DNA from: Streptomyces cirratus
GTDB taxonomy: Bacteria > Actinomycetota > Actinomycetes > Streptomycetales > Streptomycetaceae
Assembly: GCF_014650775.1 (NCBI RefSeq)
Contig: NZ_BMVP01000007.1
Coordinates: forward strand, 62,001-126,000
Reading direction: 5' to 3'
Length of the DNA stretch: 64,000 bases
A program made the translations under genes and the position numbers. Positions 42,369 through 49,949 of the stretch are shown one piece after another; position 1 is the first letter of the stretch; each line of letters opens with the position of its first letter. The notes under the pieces were generated by a model. The model saw only the letters and a list, made by a program, of their open reading frames with translations, was not told the origin of the DNA and ran no database searches.

Positions 42369-43303
42369 CAGCCTTCGCTCCCTCGGAAGACGGGCAGTTC
42401 CAGGTCCTCGTCCACGCGCAGGAACTCCAGCCGGACGGGCAGGCCGATGCGCACCTTGTCGTAGGGGACACCGGTGATGTTGCTGATGATCCGGACTCCT
42501 TCGGCGAGTTCCACGAGTGCGACCGCGTAAGGAGGGTCGAACGCCGGAAAGGGCGGGTGGTGCATGACGACGTAGCTGAACACCGTGCCGGCTCCGCTCG
42601 CCTCGACGGTGTCCCAGTCGGGACCGGCGCAGGCGTGACATCCGGGGAGCCAGGGGAAGCGGAGGGTGGCGCAGGCGGTGCAGCGCTGGATCAGGAGCTT
42701 GTGTTCGCGCACCCCGTCCCAGAAGCCCTGGTTGTCGCGGTTGATCACGGGCCTCGGGCGGCGCGTCGCGGGTGGTCGTTTCTGCGCGGCCCGCTGGGCG
42801 GGCGCGAACTTGAGGATCCGGAAGCGGTGGGTACCGGCGGGCTCCCCGTTGGCGTGTACGTCCATCCGGGTCGTCACGAAGTGGCCGGTACCCAGCTTGG
42901 TCGTCTTGCGCGGTGAGACCGACTCGATCACGGCGTCGAAGGTGACGGCGTCGCCGGGGCGCAACGGGCGGAGGTACTCCTGCTCGCAGTCGGTGGCGAC
43001 CACCGAGGTGCATCCCGCGCCGTCCAGGAGCGCTAACAGTTCGTCATAGGCGTAGGAGCGGTCGCCGTGGCCGGAGAGGCCGCCCATCGTCCAGGCTTGC
43101 AGCATGGTGGGCGGGGCGATGGCGTCGGGACCGGTGTAGGCGGGGTTGGTGTCGCCCATCGCCTCGCACCAGTGCCGGATCATCGGTTCGTTCACGAGGT
43201 CCTTGGCGCGACCTCCGGAGGCGGCGGGGCGCCCTTCGAAGTCTTTCAGCAGCGCGTGGAAGCGGGCCGCCTCATCGGCGTCCCCGGCCGGGTCCGCGCT
43301 CAT
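42368..43303 (-). CDS. MaoC N-terminal / DUF35 OB-fold protein (ChsH2-like)
   Basis: 311 residues. N-terminal hot-dog domain (LVNEPMIRHWCEAMGDTNPAY, TVTFDAVIESVSP-like strand) and C-terminal DUF35 part with zinc ribbon: IQRCTACATLRFPWLPGCHAC (four Cys) and an OB fold from VFSYVVMHHPPFPAF. In the igr system the MaoC half works with ChsH1 and the DUF35 half partners the Ltp2 aldolase, channelling the product. Overlaps the upstream gene by four bases. Confidence 0.85.
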   Translation of the reverse strand: MSADPAGDADEAARFHALLKDFEGRPAASGGRAKDLVNEPMIRHWCEAMGDTNPAYTGPDAIAPPTMLQAWTMGGLSGHGDRSYAYDELLALLDGAGCTSVVATDCEQEYLRPLRPGDAVTFDAVIESVSPRKTTKLGTGHFVTTRMDVHANGEPAGTHRFRILKFAPAQRAAQKRPPATRRPRPVINRDNQGFWDGVREHKLLIQRCTACATLRFPWLPGCHACAGPDWDTVEASGAGTVFSYVVMHHPPFPAFDPPYAVALVELAEGVRIISNITGVPYDKVRIGLPVRLEFLRVDEDLELPVFRGSEG

Positions 43304-44460
43304 CGCTTCCTCCCCTTCATGCCGAGCCGCATCATGGCGACGATCTCCCGCTGGACCTCGCTGACCCCGCCACCGAAGGTGTTGATCTGGGCGGCCCGGT
43401 TCATCCGCTCCAGTTCACCCCCTGCGAAGCCCGCGGGCCCGCGTACGAGGGCTTCCTCGCCCACCGCCTCCTGGCACATCCGGTACACCTCGACGGTGGA
43501 CTCGGTACCCAGGAACTTGACGCCGCTCGCGTCTCCCGGGGCGAGGGTGCCGTCGGCGACGTCCTGGACGAGGCGCCAGTTGAGGAGGCGTAGGGCGGCC
43601 AGCCGCGCATGGGCCTCGGCCAGGCGCGACCGTACCCAGGCCTCGTCCGCCGGGCGCTCGCCGGTGACGGGGTCCGGGGTCCGGGCGTGGGCCAGGGCGC
43701 GCTCGTAGAAGTCCTCGGCCTGCATGCCGATGGCTGCAAGGGCCACGCGCTCGTGGTTGAGCTGGTTGGTGATCAGCCCCCAGCCGCCGTGTTCGGGTCC
43801 GACGAGGTGGTCGGCGGGCACGCGGACGGAGTCGTAGTAGGTGGCCGTGGTGGTGAGTCCGCCGACCGTCTCGATCGGGGTCCAGCCGAAGCCCGGGGCG
43901 TCGGTGGGGACGAGGATGATCGAGATCCCCTTGTGTTTGGGGGCCTGCGGATCGGTGCGGCAGGCGAGCCAGATCCAGTCGGCGTTCTGGGCGTTGGAGG
44001 TGAAGATCTTCTGCCCGTCGATCAGCCAGTCCCCTTCGGGACCGCCCTGGCGCACGGCCCTGGTGCGCAGCGAGGCGAGGTCGGTGCCGGCCTCCGGCTC
44101 CGAGTAGCCGATGGCGAAGACCAGCTCGCCCTTGAGGATGCCCGGGAGGAACCTGTCCTTCTGCGCCTGCGTCCCGTACCTCATCAGGGTCGGCCCGACG
44201 GTGTTGAGGGTCACCATGGAGACGGGGGCGCCGGCCCGGTAGGCCTCGTCGAAGAAGACGAACTGCTCGTCGGCGCCGCGCCCTTGGCCGCCGTATTCGA
44301 CGGGCCAGCCGAGACCGAGCAGCCCGTCTTCACCGATGCGCCGCAGCACTGCCCGCTGGGCGGCGGGGTCTTCGGGCGGTCCGTCAGGAAGGAGCTGGCG
44401 GAAGTACTCCCGCAGTTCGCAGCGGAGCCTCAAATGGCTTCCGGTCGGGGCGAGGTGCAC
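43300..44460 (-). CDS. Acyl-CoA dehydrogenase (FadE29/ChsE1-like)
   Basis: 386 residues. GTG at 44460 has GGGAGG seven bases upstream and is preferred over GTG 44481 and the longer open frame to 44562. Motifs: EYGGQGRGADEQFVFFDEA, FAIGYSEPEAGTDLASL (FAD/substrate), ADWIWLACRTD, GGWGLITNQLNHERVALA, and INTFGGGVSEVQREIVA near the C-terminus. First gene of the coupled operon (43300 to 39735), likely acting on a branched or steroid-derived acyl-CoA. Confidence 0.9.
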   Translation of the reverse strand: MHLAPTGSHLRLRCELREYFRQLLPDGPPEDPAAQRAVLRRIGEDGLLGLGWPVEYGGQGRGADEQFVFFDEAYRAGAPVSMVTLNTVGPTLMRYGTQAQKDRFLPGILKGELVFAIGYSEPEAGTDLASLRTRAVRQGGPEGDWLIDGQKIFTSNAQNADWIWLACRTDPQAPKHKGISIILVPTDAPGFGWTPIETVGGLTTTATYYDSVRVPADHLVGPEHGGWGLITNQLNHERVALAAIGMQAEDFYERALAHARTPDPVTGERPADEAWVRSRLAEAHARLAALRLLNWRLVQDVADGTLAPGDASGVKFLGTESTVEVYRMCQEAVGEEALVRGPAGFAGGELERMNRAAQINTFGGGVSEVQREIVAMMRLGMKGRKR

Positions 44461-44492
44461 GCGCGGGCCTCCCGGCTTCACATCGACGAGTA

Positions 44493-44520
44493 GACCTGAC
44501 TGTCCGTCAGATTTCAGGTC
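44493..44520. promoter_or_regulatory. Nested inverted repeats upstream of the acyl-CoA dehydrogenase operon
   Basis: CTGACTGTCCGTCAG (44496-44510) is a perfect 5-5-5 dyad, enclosed by GACCTGA (44493-44499) and TCAGGTC (44514-44520). Located 33-60 bases upstream of the GTG at 44460. It looks like the operator of a TetR-type lipid regulator; it does not match the KstR (AAC...GTT) site known from cholesterol genes. Confidence 0.6.
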
Positions 44521-44639
44521 GGTGTCAAGGTGGCCGACGAGCGGCCCGGTGAACGGCGCCAACGAACGGGAGCACCCGCGCTACCGGACCCCAGCCGGTC
44601 CGGTGGCACGGACGCCCTCGGCGATCAGACCCGATCAGG

Positions 44640-44850
44640 TGGGGTAACCGCCACGGCAGGAAGTTCACCGCCACGTTGGCGTTGTGCTGCCGGATCGCGG
44701 TCCAGGCCGAGCTGTCGACCTTCGCGGTGTTGTTCTGCTTGGACGCGCCGGCACCCGTGGCGACCTGCTGCGAGGTGGAGGAGTTGCCGTGGTGTTGCCA
44801 CCCGCACCGCTGCCGATGACGCTGGCGACGCTCACATTCGATCCGTCGTC
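44640..44850 (-). pseudogene. Possible frameshifted remnant of a secreted Asn/Ser/Thr-rich protein
   Basis: Two minus-strand frames join into one plausible peptide: DDGSNVSVASVIGSGAGGNT, then, one frame over, GNSSTSQQVATGAGASKQNN and AWTAIRQHNANVAVNFLP. Shifting frame near 44788-44793 (a lost base in ACCACGGCAAC) would restore a continuous Asn/Ser/Thr-rich repeat of the kind seen in exported actinomycete surface proteins. No start or signal peptide is clear. The remainder of 44461-45172 shows no gene. Confidence 0.4.
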
Positions 44851-45172
44851 GCAACATCGGGTAGACCTGATTCACGCCCCCACGGCCCCAGGGCGGCACC
44901 CTTGCGCCGGGCGCCGCTCCCGCCCCAGGCGAGAAGAATCGTTTCGTCAATCAGCTCGGTCCGGACATGCAAAAGGGGCCGCGCCATCCGGGAATCCCGC
45001 TATCTCCCGGCTCTGCGACCCTGCGATGCCACACTTCGCGGACCCCGTGCGCCCCGGCGCCGCCGGGGCTTAATCCACCGCGCCCCGCTGCCGGGGTGCC
45101 TTGGGCGCGATCCGCGGCCGCGACCGGCCGGGCTCCAGCACCCGCTGCTCCGCTTCGACCCGCACGCCCGTC

Positions 45173-45595
45173 CTACGCGGCGAGCCCCAGTTGCCGGACG
45201 GCGACCGGGCCGCACCCACCGGCGGCGACGGCGGAGATCTGCCGGGCGGGACCGCTGACGGCGGGGAGCGCGGTCGGCTGCCCGGCGACTCCACCGAGCC
45301 CACCCGCCGCGAGGGCCGTGGTCGAACGGCGGACGGAAGGGGTCTTGCCGTGCGCCTCGGCGCGGATCCGCTGCTTGATCGTGGGCGGGAGGGACCCTCC
45401 GCGCATCATCGCCCGCCACGTCCGCCGCGCCATCATCGCCGGCCGGCGCCGGACCGCCGACGGAACCGCGGGGGTGGCCAGGGCGGCGGGGACGGCGGCG
45501 GGGGCCTTCACGTCGAAGCCGAGAGCGGCGAGGAGTGCGGCTACCGCGGTGAGGACGGCGGTCCAGAACGACGTGACGGTGCTGCGGAGAGCCAT
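45173..45595 (-). CDS. DUF6344-type small protein
   Basis: 140 residues, ATG at 45595 with GAGGGAC upstream. Begins MALRSTVTSFWTAVLTAVAALLAALGF, a signal-anchor-like hydrophobic helix (split at residue 27), then Ala/Pro-rich and Arg-rich parts. The conserved core LPPTIKQRIRAEAHGKTPSV matches a Streptomyces family I recall as DUF6344. Role unknown; probably membrane-tethered. Ends in an Ala/Gly-rich tail. Confidence 0.7.
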   Translation of the reverse strand: MALRSTVTSFWTAVLTAVAALLAALGFDVKAPAAVPAALATPAVPSAVRRRPAMMARRTWRAMMRGGSLPPTIKQRIRAEAHGKTPSVRRSTTALAAGGLGGVAGQPTALPAVSGPARQISAVAAGGCGPVAVRQLGLAA

Positions 45596-45776
45596 GACGG
45601 GTCCCTCATTTCGCGATGTTCCGAAGGGCGGATCTGAATACATTCGTCATGATGGTTCCGCAACCGCACGAACCCCACCACGCACGCCGATCTTCCGACA
45701 AACACCACTCAAAGGGACCAATAGCCCTCAGGATCGGCGTCACCTGCGACGCCCCGACCCCACCCCGCCCACGACG

Positions 45777-45805
45777 AAGGGGCACCCCGGACCGGGGTGC
45801 CCCTT
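45777..45805 (-). terminator. Terminator of tRNA-Ser(TGA)
   Basis: AAGGGGCACCCCGG (45777-45790) / CCGGGGTGCCCCTT (45792-45805), downstream of the tRNA on the minus strand. Confidence 0.8.
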
Positions 45806-45832
45806 CCGATCAGCGCATTGGCCGACCTGTGG

Positions 45833-45917
45833 CGGTGGGTGTGGGATTTGAACCCACGGTGACTCGCGCCACGACGGTTTTCAAGACCGTTCCCTTAGGC
45901 CGCTCGGGCAACCCACC
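45833..45917 (-). tRNA. tRNA-Ser (anticodon TGA)
   Basis: 85 bases. Acceptor GGTGGGT/ACCCACC, discriminator G. Anticodon stem ACGGT/ACCGT around CTTGAAA gives TGA. Long variable arm; T loop GTTCAAATC. Confidence 0.95.
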
Positions 45918-45962
45918 TGGCCGGTACAGAGTACCGGGCGGTGGGGGTGGCTGGGGGCCGGC

Positions 45963-46922
45963 TCAGGCGGACTGGGCCTGGTCGTAGGCCGCCTTGGCTT
46001 CGTTGCCGAAGTACGGCCCGAACATCGTGTTCGGCAGGAAGTTGTAGCCGAAGCTGTTGACCGAGACCTGGGTGCCGAGGCCGGTGGCCTCGTTGAAGTC
46101 CTGGAGCCAGGGGCCGCCGCTGGAGCCGCCCGTCATGTTGCAGGCCACGCTGTGGTCCTTGGTCAGCAGGAAGTCCTTGCCGCTGTTGGCGCTGCAGTAG
46201 ATCAGCTTGGTGCCGTCGTACGGCGCGGCCGCCGGGAAGCCGAAGGAGTACATCTTCTTGTTGTAACCACCGTTGAACTGGATGCCCTGGGCGCCGACGA
46301 CCTGGCTGAGATTGCGGCCGTTCAGGGGCGCCACGACGGCGAGCCCGACGTCCATGTTCATGTCCTCGCTCGCCGCCCACTGCGTGGTCGCGAAAGTCTT
46401 GGTCGCCGACCACTGACCGTACGGCGCGTTGCCGTTCTCGTACGCCGGAACGAAGATCCAGTTGGTGTGCCAGGCGCCCTGGTACTTCACGCAGTGCCCG
46501 GCCGTGATGACCGTGCTGCCGTTGGCGCTGGTGATGGAGTCGCCGGAGCAGGAAGCGGTCCGGCCGTTGAAGGTGAAGAACACCCGGCCCGAGGTCTTCA
46601 CTATCGCGCCGCCGCCCGTCCAGGCGCCGCCCGCCTGCGGGAACGAGGCGGGGGAGGCCGCGGGCGTCGGCGGGACAGAGGTGGGGCGACTCACGTGCGA
46701 GGCCGGGCTTCGGGTCCCGGTTCCCGGCGCCGCCGTGACGTCGAGCGGGGTGGCCGCCCGCATGCGCTCGGCGGTCCAGAAGTCCGGCGTCTGCTGCTGC
46801 CGGAAGGAGGACGGGGACGAAGGCGCCTCCACGGCGGCCGAGGGTGTGGCGGCCGTCAGGGCGCCGGCGAGCAGGGCGGCCGCCGCGAGGAGAACGGATG
46901 CGGCCGGGCGGTGTCGATTCAC
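45963..46922 (-). CDS. Secreted trypsin-like (S1) serine protease
   Basis: 319 residues, GTG at 46922 behind AAGGAG. Sec signal peptide (PAASVLLAAAALLAGALTA), propeptide-like region to about 100, then the protease. Triad: His143 in TAGHC, Asp191 in NMDVGLA, Ser268 in TGGSSGGPW. Two Cys pairs are likely (125/144 and 243/261). The family includes glutamyl-endopeptidase-like enzymes of Streptomyces. An extracellular protease that the SSI-like inhibitor in this window could in principle control. Confidence 0.9.
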   Translation of the reverse strand: MNRHRPAASVLLAAAALLAGALTAATPSAAVEAPSSPSSFRQQQTPDFWTAERMRAATPLDVTAAPGTGTRSPASHVSRPTSVPPTPAASPASFPQAGGAWTGGGAIVKTSGRVFFTFNGRTASCSGDSITSANGSTVITAGHCVKYQGAWHTNWIFVPAYENGNAPYGQWSATKTFATTQWAASEDMNMDVGLAVVAPLNGRNLSQVVGAQGIQFNGGYNKKMYSFGFPAAAPYDGTKLIYCSANSGKDFLLTKDHSVACNMTGGSSGGPWLQDFNEATGLGTQVSVNSFGYNFLPNTMFGPYFGNEAKAAYDQAQSA

Positions 46923-47092
46923 GCAGGACTCCTTCTGCCGTGCCCGGTCCGGCAAGAACCGGGCAGGGTGGGGGTGAAGAGTGGTCGGTGCGGATCGGGT
47001 GCAGGGTGGCACGGCCGGGATGAGATGTCAGGCCACAGTGACCGTTCGGTCGGTTCCGGCCAGGAAATGGCCAACTCCCCTCTGCGGCACCG

Positions 47093-48163
47093 TCATACGG
47101 TGAGCAGCACGCCCCCGTAGGAGACGCCGGCGACCACCACCCAGGCACCGAGGCCCAGCACCGCCGCCCGGCCCCCGGTCCGGGCCAGGGTGGGCAGGTG
47201 GACCGCGGTGCCCAGGCCGAACAGGGCTGCGGCCAACAGCGCCTCCTGGGCGGTGTGCGCCCAGTCGAGCGCCACATCGGGCAGTACGCCGGTGGCCCGC
47301 ACGGCGGCCGCCAGCAGGAAGCCGGCCACGAAGAGGGGCACGGGGGCGGGCCGTCGTCCCGAGGGCGTGCGCACTCCCCGCCGCCCGGCACGTACGGAGA
47401 ACGCCACTGCCGCTACGAGCGGGGCCAGCAGCGCGACGCGCATGAGCTTGACCAGTACCGCCTCGCCGAGCGCGCCGGGCCCGGCGGTCTGCGCGGTCGC
47501 CACCACCTGGCCGACATCGTGGACGCTCGCACCCACCCATCGCCCGAATTCCAGGTCGGAGAGGCTTAATGGCCCTTGGAGCAGCGGGAGTACAGCGATG
47601 GCCAATGTTCCACACAGGGTGACCAGCGCAACGGAGGAGGCCACGTCTTCCTCGTCGCTGCCGGACACCTCGCTCACCGCGCCGATCGCCGAGGCCCCGC
47701 AGATCGAGTACCCGGTGGCGATCAGCAACGGCTGGTCGCCCGGCAGCCCCAGGCGCCGGCCCAGCCAGAGGGTGCCGAAGAAGGTGGCCGCGACCACCCC
47801 GCTCACCATCGCCACCGTCGACCAGCCCAGGCGGAGCACCTGGTCCAAGCCCAGGCCCAGCCCGAGCAGGACGATGCCGATCCGCATCAGCCTCCGTCCC
47901 GCCAGGGACAGTCCCTGGCGCCCGGGACCACGTACGACGGCCCGGGTCACCGGGAGGTGCGCAACGGAGATCCCCAGCACCACCGACGCGGTCAGCATCG
48001 GCACGGCCGGCACCACCGTGTGCACGCACCAACCGAGGAAGGCGCCGGAGCCGGCGAGTGCCAGTCCGGGCCAAGAGGAGGGGGCAGAGGGAGATGTTTC
48101 ACGTGAAACATGGCGTAGCCGGTCCCACATCGGGCGGTGGATGGGCCGGTTCAGCAGGGCCAT
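47093..48163 (-). CDS. YeiH family putative sulfate exporter
   Basis: 356 residues, ATG at 48163 sharing a base with the cysteine dioxygenase stop. About ten membrane helices. Family blocks: GLGLGLDQVLRLGW, ATGYSICGASAIGAVSEVSG, and FGRWVGASVHDVGQVVATAQ. With cysteine dioxygenase next door, it likely exports sulfite or sulfate arising from cysteine oxidation. Residues 16-21 (HVSRET) are encoded by a parS site. Confidence 0.85.
   Translation of the reverse strand: MALLNRPIHRPMWDRLRHVSRETSPSAPSSWPGLALAGSGAFLGWCVHTVVPAVPMLTASVVLGISVAHLPVTRAVVRGPGRQGLSLAGRRLMRIGIVLLGLGLGLDQVLRLGWSTVAMVSGVVAATFFGTLWLGRRLGLPGDQPLLIATGYSICGASAIGAVSEVSGSDEEDVASSVALVTLCGTLAIAVLPLLQGPLSLSDLEFGRWVGASVHDVGQVVATAQTAGPGALGEAVLVKLMRVALLAPLVAAVAFSVRAGRRGVRTPSGRRPAPVPLFVAGFLLAAAVRATGVLPDVALDWAHTAQEALLAAALFGLGTAVHLPTLARTGGRAAVLGLGAWVVVAGVSYGGVLLTV
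48096..48109. other. parS ParB-binding site 4 (intragenic)
   Basis: GTTTCACGTGAAAC, perfect palindrome, inside the start region of the YeiH gene, read on the minus strand as HVSRET like site 1. Confidence 0.9.
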
Positions 48164-48717
48164 CAGCCGGCCGGGATCGTGTAGACACGGCGGACGCTGC
48201 TGCCCAGGCGGGCGACGTCGGCTCCGTAGACGTGGATGGATATGGCCGTCGCGCGACAAGAGTTGCGGACCTTGTGGATGTCGCCGGGCGGGGCGAAACC
48301 GCAGACGTCACCGGGTCCGTTGACCACCTCCTCGGTGGGTACCAGCCGCGCGCCCGCCGTCGCGGTGGCCGGGGCCAGCCGATAGCGGAGCTCGCTCTCG
48401 GCTCCTTCGTAGACGCCCGCCACACACCACGCCACGTGATCGTGGATAGCGGTCTCCTGACCCGGTAACCACACCAGCGCCACCACCGAGAAGCTGCCGT
48501 CCGGCTCGGAGTGCAGCACGTGCTGCCGGTACCGGTCCGCGTGCCCCTCACGCTGCTCATGGGTGAGCAGACCGGCCTCGCGCAGGTACGGGGCGAGCCG
48601 CTCACCGACGAGGTGGGCGGTCAGCTCGGGGACGAGCCCACGCTCCACGACTGCGCGGATCTCACTGACGAGGGCGGCCATGCCCGTGGTCGTACGGGCC
48701 GGTGTGGTGGTGGTCAT
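48163..48717 (-). CDS. Cysteine dioxygenase family protein
   Basis: 184 residues, ATG at 48717. Cupin-type thiol dioxygenase: iron ligands His92 and His94 in ETAIHDHVAW and His148 in PPGDIHKVRN. Converts cysteine (or a related thiol) to its sulfinic acid using O2. Forms an operon with the YeiH exporter gene (one-base overlap) and is preceded by a LysR gene in the same direction. Confidence 0.9.
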   Translation of the reverse strand: MTTTTPARTTTGMAALVSEIRAVVERGLVPELTAHLVGERLAPYLREAGLLTHEQREGHADRYRQHVLHSEPDGSFSVVALVWLPGQETAIHDHVAWCVAGVYEGAESELRYRLAPATATAGARLVPTEEVVNGPGDVCGFAPPGDIHKVRNSCRATAISIHVYGADVARLGSSVRRVYTIPAG

Positions 48718-48773
48718 ACAGGGAGCGTCCGGCAGCCCACCCATCACGTCCAACGACAGTTCCGACCCGAAAT

Positions 48774-48792
48774 CCCAAGCTGCGCTTATGGG
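48774..48792. promoter_or_regulatory. LysR-type binding box before cysteine dioxygenase
   Basis: CCCA-N11-TGGG with an inner perfect AAGC/GCTT (AAGCTGCGCTT), containing the T-N11-A geometry of LysR boxes. About 57-75 bases upstream of the ATG at 48717 and just downstream of the LysR gene. Confidence 0.55.
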
Positions 48793-48829
48793 TTGGCCGG
48801 CCGCCGCCGGCCGCCGCCGGGCGTCGCAG

Positions 48830-49735
48830 TCAGCAGCCGATGCGGTTCTCCGCCACCCGTTTCAGCTCGTCCAGGACCACCGAAGTGGCGGGGATCCGCA
48901 GGTGGTCCCGGTATACGTACGCGGCGATGTGGCGGCGCGCGGCCGGCTGGAGCGGACGGCCGCAGACCCGGGTCAGCGAGAGCGAGGGAAGCACCAGGGC
49001 GGGCATCATCGCCACGCCCAGGCCCTGCGCGACGAGGCTCTGCACCACGAGGTTGTCGTCGGTCGCGAACCGGATGTCCGGGACGAAGCCGAGCTCCGCG
49101 CACTCGTGCAGCAGGTTGGCCCGGCAGCGGGGGCACCCCGCGATCCACCGTTCCTCGGAGAGATCGGCCAGCTGGACGGCCCGGCGCCGGGCCAGTGGGT
49201 GCCCGGTCGGCAGGAGCACCGTCAGCTGGTCCTCCAGTAGCTTGACCTCGGCGACCTCCTCCGGAATCTCCTCGTGCAGCCCGGGATAGGTGAAGGCCAG
49301 GGTGATGTCGCACTCCCCGCGCTGGAGCCGGCGCAAGGACTCCGGCGGTTCATCCTCCAACAGCTCGACCTGGACGCCCGGATGCTCCTTCGCCAATCCG
49401 CTGAGCGCCTCGGGGACGAGGGTGACATTGGCGCTGGGGAAGCCACAGACCCGTACGCGTCCGGTGCGCAGCCGCGCATACGCCTTGAGCTGCGCTTCGG
49501 CCGCCGAGAGACTGCCGAGGATGTATTCGGCGTGCCGGGCCAGGGACTTACCGGCCTCGGTGAGCTGCATCGTCCGGCCGACCCGGGTGAAGAGCGGGGT
49601 ACCCACGGCGCGTTCCAGCGCCTTCATCTGCTGGGTGATCGCGGGCTGGGTGTAACCCAGAACGCGCGCTGCCGCCGAGTAGGACCCGGAGGCGACTACT
49701 TCGTGGAATGTCCGTATGTGCCGAGAATCGAACAC
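48830..49735 (-). CDS. LysR family transcriptional regulator
   Basis: 301 residues, ATG at 49735. N-terminal winged helix-turn-helix (FHEVVASGSYSAAARVLGY, TQPAITQQMKALE) and periplasmic-binding-type effector domain (RVRVCGFPSANVTLVPEAL; WIAGCPRCRANLLHEC with a CPRC pair). Likely controls the downstream cysteine dioxygenase/YeiH genes; the CPRC motif might sense thiol or redox state (inference). Confidence 0.9.
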   Translation of the reverse strand: MFDSRHIRTFHEVVASGSYSAAARVLGYTQPAITQQMKALERAVGTPLFTRVGRTMQLTEAGKSLARHAEYILGSLSAAEAQLKAYARLRTGRVRVCGFPSANVTLVPEALSGLAKEHPGVQVELLEDEPPESLRRLQRGECDITLAFTYPGLHEEIPEEVAEVKLLEDQLTVLLPTGHPLARRRAVQLADLSEERWIAGCPRCRANLLHECAELGFVPDIRFATDDNLVVQSLVAQGLGVAMMPALVLPSLSLTRVCGRPLQPAARRHIAAYVYRDHLRIPATSVVLDELKRVAENRIGC

Positions 49736-49867
49736 GAAGGAAGCATAAGCGGACGTTGGGAGGGGCCGTAGGCAGAATCCCGCCCACGGCCCCTCTCCAT
49801 CAAGCCATCGCCCAGCGTGTGTCGAGCGGCCACCCGTGCTGCGAACGCGTGAGGGGCGCTGCGACCC

Positions 49868-49920
49868 GGCGTCACGGGCGCTGAGGCCTCGGCGTCACGG
49901 GCGCTGAGGCCCCGGCGTCA
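49868..49920. repeat. 23-bp tandem repeat, about 2.3 copies
   Basis: Units start at 49868, 49891 and 49914 (GGCGTCACGGGCGCTGAGG then CCTC or CCCC). Lies in the 214-base gap between LysR (49735) and the HtrA gene end (49950); no gene. Confidence 0.7.
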
Positions 49921-49949
49921 GGGTCGCCGAGTCCCCACGTCAGGGCCCG

